Positions 59,624 through 64,000 of a stretch of 64,000 nucleotides of DNA are shown here, one piece after another. This DNA comes from Candidatus Parcubacteria bacterium. GTDB lineage: Bacteria; Patescibacteria; Paceibacteria; UBA6257; HR35. Position numbers and translations under genes: made by a program. The stretch spans positions 372,001 through 436,000 of the forward strand of contig BPJI01000001.1 of assembly GCA_026004535.1 (NCBI GenBank). Direction: 5' to 3'. The notes under the pieces are model-generated. The model made no database searches and was not told the DNA's origin. It worked only from the letters and a program-made list of their open reading frames with translations. Numbering within the stretch: the stretch's first letter is position 1; each line of letters opens with the position of its first letter.

Positions 59624-61087
59624 TCAAACTTTATATTTTTTCTTTATTTCTTCTTCTTTTTGTCTTTCGATTGATTCTATTTTTTCTTCGCCAATCAAAG
59701 CTAATTCTTTTAATTTCTCATCTGGTAAGTCTTTTAATTCTTTAGCTCTTTCAATTAAATATTCCTTGTTATTTTTAGTTGGATCATCAATAACTTCTTC
59801 TAATAAAGCTTTCAAGATCCAACCAATTTTAGGACCATGAGGAACGCCTAGATTCAACAAATCATAACCATTGATATTTAACATTTTCGGAGTGATTGGC
59901 TCTAAATGAACTTTTTCAATTAAATATCTTAAATATCTAAGTCGATAAGGTTCAGCTTTGGGAACTCCAGAACCAATTCTATCAGCGTGTCTTAACTTAA
60001 ATAAATCCTCCAAATTTTCTTGGCCAACACGTCTAACTAAACGACGAACAGCAGCTGGAGTTACTTTATCAATTTCTAAATAAAACATATGCTGACTTAC
60101 AAGGTGAGTAACTTTTTTAATAATTTCATTTGAATATCTCAATCTTTCTAAAATTCTTTTTGTGATTTTAGCTCCTAAAATTTCATGACCATAAAAAGTA
60201 CAATTAGGTCCTTCGCCTTGTTTAGTTAAAGGTTTGGCAATATCATGGAACAAAACAGCCAATCTTAAATATAAGGGATAATTTTTTTTAACTGCATAAT
60301 CCAAGGACTTTAAAGAATGAAGATAGACATCATATTTATGGTGTTTATTTTGGCCAACACCATAACATCTATCTAATTCTGGCAAAATTTCCTTTAATAA
60401 ATTGGTTTGTCTTAAAAGTTCAATGCCAATAACAGCATTTCGACTCATTATAATTCGATTAAATTCATCTCTAATTCTTTCATGAGCTATGTATTGAATT
60501 AGATAAGCAAATTTTTGGATTGCTTTAAAAGTTTTTGTCTCAATTGTAAAATTTAATTCACAAGCTAATCTAATAGCCCTCATTAATCTTAAAGCATCTT
60601 CACGAAATCTTTTTTCAGGATCACCAACTGTTCTGATGATTTTATTTTTTAAATCTTTAATCCCATCAAAAAGATCAATAATATCTCCATCAATACTTAG
60701 AGCTAAAGCATTAATAGTAAAATCTCGGCGCTGAAGATCTGTTTCTAAATCTTTAATAAAAATGACCTCTTCTGGCCGACGTAAATCACGATATTCTTTT
60801 TCTTGACGAAAGGTTGTAACTTCAATTACTCTTAGGGTTTCGTCTTCGGAATTAGTTTTAATACCTACAGTACCGAACCTATTTTCGTAGAAAGCATTAG
60901 GAAAAATTTTTAAAATTTCCTCAGGTAAGGCATCAGTTGTAATATCCCAATCTTTTGGCTTACGATCAAGTAAAAGATCACGAACACAACCACCAACAAG
61001 AAAAGCCTGATAGTTATGATCAATTAATTTTTGCCAGATTTGTAGAACTTCTGAGGGCAGGGAAGAGATTTGGATTTTTTTTAACAT
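59624..61087 (-). CDS. cca: CCA tRNA nucleotidyltransferase with HD domain
   Basis: Adds or repairs the CCA end. The nucleotidyltransferase head shows AFLVGGCVRDLLLDRKPKDW (about residues 29-48) with the DWDITT metal site, then RDFTINALALS (about 119-129), RFREDALRLMRAIRLA and the RNA-binding neck. The C-terminal HD domain has AVLFHDIAKPLTK (about 281-293). All seven tRNA genes in the window lack CCA, so this enzyme must be essential. The 487-residue length is usual for the HD-containing form. It adjoins tRNA-Gly. Confidence 0.94.
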   Translation of the reverse strand: MLKKIQISSLPSEVLQIWQKLIDHNYQAFLVGGCVRDLLLDRKPKDWDITTDALPEEILKIFPNAFYENRFGTVGIKTNSEDETLRVIEVTTFRQEKEYRDLRRPEEVIFIKDLETDLQRRDFTINALALSIDGDIIDLFDGIKDLKNKIIRTVGDPEKRFREDALRLMRAIRLACELNFTIETKTFKAIQKFAYLIQYIAHERIRDEFNRIIMSRNAVIGIELLRQTNLLKEILPELDRCYGVGQNKHHKYDVYLHSLKSLDYAVKKNYPLYLRLAVLFHDIAKPLTKQGEGPNCTFYGHEILGAKITKRILERLRYSNEIIKKVTHLVSQHMFYLEIDKVTPAAVRRLVRRVGQENLEDLFKLRHADRIGSGVPKAEPYRLRYLRYLIEKVHLEPITPKMLNINGYDLLNLGVPHGPKIGWILKALLEEVIDDPTKNNKEYLIERAKELKDLPDEKLKELALIGEEKIESIERQKEEEIKKKYKV

Positions 61088-61097
61088 TGTTTTGTTA

Positions 61098-61168
61098 AGC
61101 GGGATACGGGAATTGAACCCGTGTCTCCACCATGGGAAGGTGGCGTTGAGCCACTCAACTAATCCCGC
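61098..61168 (-). tRNA. tRNA-Gly (CCC)
   Basis: Acceptor GCGGGAT pairs with ATCCCGC, the anticodon loop is TTCCCAT and the T arm is CGGGTTCAATTCCCG. No CCA is encoded. It lies upstream of cca on the same strand. Confidence 0.94.
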
Positions 61169-61177
61169 TTTAATTAG

Positions 61178-61186
61178 ATTATATCA
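61178..61186 (-). promoter_or_regulatory. Extended -10 promoter of tRNA-Gly
   Basis: On the minus strand TGATATAAT ends nine bases before the tRNA. It is identical in form to the tRNA-Tyr promoter. Confidence 0.7.
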
Positions 61187-61341
61187 TACATTCTTTTACA
61201 TTATTAACTTTAAATTATCATAATATAAATAATATAATTTATTACACTTGATTTTTAAAAAATTTTAGGATAAAATTATAAAAATTTAAAACCTATTTAA
61301 TTTTGTAAAAAAAAATTAATTTTGTAAAAAATAAAAAATGG

Positions 61342-61719
61342 ATGGCAAAGAAGATAATAATAGGTACAAATTTGATATTAGATATTATCAATGTAGACTC
61401 TGCTGTTTTGAGTAAGAGAAAAAATATTTTAGACTTGCTTAAAAAATTAATTAAGGAAACTAAATCAACTCCTGTCTCTAAACCATTCATCAAAAAAATA
61501 AAATCACCTAAATACCCTTATGAAGGTTATTCAGTTATTCAAATTATTCAAGAAAGTCATATTGCTATTCATACTTGGCCTGAATATAATTATCTAGCTA
61601 TTGACATTTTTTCCTGTAAGAAAATTAATGAGAATAAAATAATCTTTATTTTAAAGAAGATATTTAGCAAAAATACAAGAATTAAAGTAAAAATTTATCA
61701 AAGAATAGCCGAGTATTAA
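61342..61719 (+). CDS. speD: S-adenosylmethionine decarboxylase proenzyme
   Basis: A short SpeD of 125 residues, making the aminopropyl donor for spermidine and longer polyamines. The self-cleavage site Glu71-Ser72 lies in IQESHIAIHTWPEYNYLAID, which would yield the pyruvoyl group, and DIFSCKK completes the motif. The N-terminal part is diverged, without the usual GVSG just before. Two possible ATG starts are four bases apart; the one giving MAKKIIIGTN is used. No spermidine synthase gene is in the window. Confidence 0.88.
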   Translation: MAKKIIIGTNLILDIINVDSAVLSKRKNILDLLKKLIKETKSTPVSKPFIKKIKSPKYPYEGYSVIQIIQESHIAIHTWPEYNYLAIDIFSCKKINENKIIFILKKIFSKNTRIKVKIYQRIAEY

Positions 61720-62048
61720 TTTTAGTTCGTAAAACAATTATTTTGCGAATTTATAAATGTTCTCTCTTAAAAAAAGCTTATTTAATTGGAATTAATTGAA
61801 TCTCCATCTTTTTACCTACTCTCAAGTTCTTTCCCAAATTTTTAATCAATCATTTGATCATTTGATATTGATATTTGCGGTTCTCGTAGTAAAAGTTAAA
61901 CCACAGCAATTTTAATAAAAATTTTTAGAGACACCAGCTATGATACCACAGTTCTCGTTGGTTCAGAAATTATAGAATAGAAAAGCAATGTTTTGTTAGG
62001 CAAAAATTTTAAATTGGTAGTCATAACTAACTTCCGAGTTGGTGATGT
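61720..62048. other. Gene-free stretch, 329 bases
   Basis: AT-rich DNA between the convergent speD and the pilus-like genes. Short related words occur (GCGGTTCTCGTAG near 61875 and CAGTTCTCGTTGG near 61951; TTCGTAAAACAATTATTTTG near 61726). No gene, RNA or strong hairpin is recognised. It may be a decayed gene. Confidence 0.5.
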
Positions 62049-62258
62049 TTATAAAATTTTAGAAGCCCTTAAAAGTTCAATTATTTGATCAATATCTTTT
62101 TCTTCAATAGGCAGCTTAATTTCGGTTGGTTGATGTTGTTTGAAGTAAATTTCATTTCCCTGCCCTATTTTTTGAGCTAAAAAAAATATTGTTAAACCAT
62201 TAATCAGAATCACAACTGAAATATAAATAATCATTATGGCTAATTTTGCTTTTTTCAT
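62049..62258 (-). CDS. Small single-pass membrane protein
   Basis: Sixty-nine residues: basic start, one membrane helix (about residues 6-30, IMIIYISVVILINGLTIFFL), then a charged tail ending IDQIIELLRASKIL. It overlaps the stop of the preceding gene by 4 bp. Family not recognised; coupling to a PilO/PilN-like protein suggests a part of a pilus assembly platform. Confidence 0.65.
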   Translation of the reverse strand: MKKAKLAIMIIYISVVILINGLTIFFLAQKIGQGNEIYFKQHQPTEIKLPIEEKDIDQIIELLRASKIL

Positions 62259-62779
62259 TTTGTCTGTAAATTTAATTCAATATTCAAATTATTGTTAATT
62301 TTATCAATTTTAAAATTGATTGTTTGCCAAATTAAACCACTTTCAATCATAAAATTGGAAAATTTTTCCAAATCGCTCTCGGGCAACTGAAAAATAAAAG
62401 TTAATTTTTTTTCTTGTTGATTAAAACTTGTTGTTTGAATTGACCAATTCTCTTTTTGTAATTTTTCATTAACCAAATTTTTAGTTGTCTCAAAATCTCG
62501 ATCTAATTTTTGATTAGCTTCAAATAAAATTGTTTTTAATTCCTTACCAGTTTTTTGTTCAATCAAACTAACTATCTTTTTTATTTTATTTTGACTTTCA
62601 ATTGTCGCTTGGTTTTGAATCAATTTTTCTTTTAAATTATTAATCTCGTTTATTTTTGCCAAAGTTTTTTGGGAATAAAAATTAAGTATAAAAAAATAAC
62701 CAACAGTTATCAGAAGAAAAATAAGAGTAAAAACAGCTATCTTTAAATAAATTTTATTTAATGTCTGATTATGGCCCAT
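62255..62779 (-). CDS. PilO/PilN-like inner-membrane protein
   Basis: A 174-residue protein with one membrane helix (about residues 11-33, YLKIAVFTLIFLLITVGYFF), a coiled coil (about 38-70, EINNLKEKLIQNQATIESQN) and a C-terminal ferredoxin-like part with LTFIFQLPESDLEKFSNFMI. Architecture matches PilN/PilO-type proteins of type IV pilus or type II secretion platforms. It is assigned by topology, with little sequence signature. The window also holds a pilin-like gene at 10346. Confidence 0.65.
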   Translation of the reverse strand: MGHNQTLNKIYLKIAVFTLIFLLITVGYFFILNFYSQKTLAKINEINNLKEKLIQNQATIESQNKIKKIVSLIEQKTGKELKTILFEANQKLDRDFETTKNLVNEKLQKENWSIQTTSFNQQEKKLTFIFQLPESDLEKFSNFMIESGLIWQTINFKIDKINNNLNIELNLQTK

Positions 62780-62791
62780 TAATTATTCATT

Positions 62792-62943
62792 ACCCGGATA
62801 TGGAACGGATAAATTAACTGGATGTAAACCGGATGATATTATTAATTATTTTTACTCGGATTTACACCGGATAAACTACCCTGATTATAACCGGATATAT
62901 CTGGTATTCATCCGGGTAATTAATCAGGTATTTAATCCGGGTA
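62792..62943. repeat. Palindromic CCGGAT word array, locus 12
   Basis: Forward units (62792-62900) and a short reverse arm (ATATCTGGTATTCATCCGGG and on). Many words are decayed (GGAACGGAT, CTGGATGT, ACTCGGAT). There is no common core. It separates uvrB from the pilus-like genes. Confidence 0.88.
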
Positions 62944-62953
62944 ATCTATTTAA

Positions 62954-64000
62954 TTATAACTCTTTTTCTTTAATTTCAACAAAAATTTCTAATTCCTCTT
63001 TAGTAATTATCTCTTCTTTAATTTTACCTAAATGTTCTAAGGGCGTAGCGAAAATTTCCTTGATAATTGCTCGAGGATTAATTTTGTTTTTCTTATTAAA
63101 TTCCATTTGATATTTTCTTCTTCTTTGGGTTTCCTTTATGGCAGCTTCTAATGATTTGGTTATTTTATCAGCATACAAAATTACTTTACCTTCTAAATGA
63201 CGAGCACTTCTCCCGATTGCTTGGATTAATGTTGTTGTATTTCTTAGAAATCCTTCGCGGTCAGCATCTAAGATAGCTACTAAGGAAACTTCAGGCAAAT
63301 CTAATCCTTCTCTTAGAAGATTAACTCCGACCAAAACCTCAATTTCGCCTGTTCTTAATTTTTTTATAATCTCTGCTCTTTTTAAGGTTTTAATATCTGA
63401 ATGTAAATAGTTCGCTTTAATTCCCTGCTCTAATAAAAATTCAGTTAAATTTTCGGCTGATCTTTTAGTTAAAGTTAAAACCAAAACTCTTTGATTTTTA
63501 TCAAGTCTTTCTTTTATCTCTTTTAATAAATCTAAAACTTGATTTTTAGTTGGTCGCACTTCAATTTCTGGATCTAAAATACCTGTTGGCCTTACTAGTT
63601 GTTCAACGATCTGCGAAGAAATTTTTCTTTCAAAAGGTCCAGGAGTTGCTGAAACAAAAATAATCTGGAAATTTTTATTGAAAAATTCATCAAATGTTAA
63701 AGGCCGATTATCGATTGCTGAAGGTAATCTCCAGCCATATTCAACTAAAATTTCTTTTCTTTTTCGATCACCATTAGCCATTGCTCTTAATTGAGGAATG
63801 GCTAAGTGCGATTCATCAATAAACAAAATTGTTTCTGATGGTAAATAATCTAATAAAGTATATGGTGGTTCACCTGGATTTCGAAAAGATAAATGCCTTG
63901 AATAATTTTCAATTCCAGAACAATAACCATATTTTTCTAAAAGATGAATATCTAACAAGGTTCTTTGTTTAATTCTTTCAGCTTCAACAATTCTTCCCTG
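62954..64000 (-). CDS. uvrB: Excinuclease ABC subunit B, C-terminal part
   Basis: The frame continues past the right edge of the window (reading QGRIVEAERIKQRTLLDIHL at its visible start). Seen are YGYCSGIENYSRHLSFRNPG, LFIDESHLAIPQL (DEAD-type Walker B), IIFVSATPGPFE and the helicase motifs VLVGVNLLREGLDLPEVSLV and QAIGRSARHLEGKVILYAD. All are highly typical of UvrB, the damage-verifying helicase of nucleotide excision repair. The final UVR motif that binds UvrC is not obvious; the protein ends shortly after KEIFATPLEHLG, EELEIFVEIKEKEL, so the C-terminal hairpin may be lacking. Confidence 0.95.
   Translation of the reverse strand, partial: QGRIVEAERIKQRTLLDIHLLEKYGYCSGIENYSRHLSFRNPGEPPYTLLDYLPSETILFIDESHLAIPQLRAMANGDRKRKEILVEYGWRLPSAIDNRPLTFDEFFNKNFQIIFVSATPGPFERKISSQIVEQLVRPTGILDPEIEVRPTKNQVLDLLKEIKERLDKNQRVLVLTLTKRSAENLTEFLLEQGIKANYLHSDIKTLKRAEIIKKLRTGEIEVLVGVNLLREGLDLPEVSLVAILDADREGFLRNTTTLIQAIGRSARHLEGKVILYADKITKSLEAAIKETQRRRKYQMEFNKKNKINPRAIIKEIFATPLEHLGKIKEEIITKEELEIFVEIKEKEL

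Noticed and set aside
61720..62048. Decayed gene upstream of the pilus-like pair
   Set aside because: Short open stretches give no recognisable protein in any frame, so no pseudogene is claimed.

Overview
The window is AT-rich (roughly 28-30% GC by eye), gene-dense, and looks like a chromosome segment from a Patescibacteria/CPR-type bacterium. The signs are small genomes' typical gene content, many 1-40 bp gene overlaps, few Shine-Dalgarno sites, and several -10 boxes only six bases from a start codon. All seven tRNA genes lack an encoded CCA and a cca gene is present. A complete reverse gyrase (3179-6877) points to a thermophile, and an S-adenosylmethionine decarboxylase (61342-61719) fits with that. 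The lineage call is inference; there is no rRNA here to test it.

Layout. 1-9538: the 5' part of a flippase, a PAP2 phosphatase, argS with reverse gyrase, fructose-bisphosphate aldolase, mnmA with a response regulator. 9539-14708: three tRNAs, a pilin-like adhesin with an internal TGA, dnaB, recR, greA. 14789-22840: Nudix, YchF-type GTPase, rpsF-ssb-infA, cobalamin adenosyltransferase, lemA and htpX. Lying between lemA and htpX is a block of small GC-rich genes with consensus promoters, plus an unknown coiled-coil protein. 22944-28887: ileS carrying an inserted histidine phosphatase domain, map, a tRNA-binding protein, and efp with a +1 frameshift. 28961-32062: tRNA-Tyr, a duplicated tRNA end, a type II restriction-modification pair, and a DUF763 gene split by a repeat. 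32308-42671: alkyladenine glycosylase, glycerate kinase, split transketolase, glmS, FAD oxidase, murB. 42836-46687: an Ala-Lys microprotein, then mraZ-rsmH-FtsL-like-PBP. 46690-56055: rpiB, rpe, pcm, a glycosyltransferase, a Kef antiporter, tRNA-Ser, gatB, prfB, ftsEX, ndk. 56226-64000: rpmF-nusB-rnc, a transglutaminase/TPR protein, cca, tRNA-Gly, speD, two pilus-like proteins and the 3' part of uvrB.

The most striking feature is a set of palindromic word-repeat elements. Twelve intergenic loci carry arrays of 'ACCCGGAT-N4-ACCGGAT' units that reverse into their complement around an AT-rich centre. Seven share a nearly identical 30-31 nt core, in both orientations. Other word families (CACGGATT, CAGAACT, CGGAAC, CGCAGACT, TTCGCAT, AGCTTC, AACGAATTC) are built the same way. 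Many sit inside protein-coding genes, nearly always in frame, and add low-complexity peptide loops to reverse gyrase, MnmA, IleRS, ArgRS, YchF, glycerate kinase and others. In DUF763 the frame is lost. They resemble the Rickettsia palindromic elements in behaviour, but here several unrelated word families share one architecture.

Functionally the genes cover translation (argS, ileS, gatB, prfB, efp, infA, rpsF, rpmF, map, mnmA, cca), cell wall and division (murB, dcw cluster, ftsEX, glmS), and the pentose-phosphate part of carbon metabolism (transketolase, rpiB, rpe, fba). They also cover DNA maintenance (reverse gyrase, dnaB, recR, ssb, uvrB, AAG).
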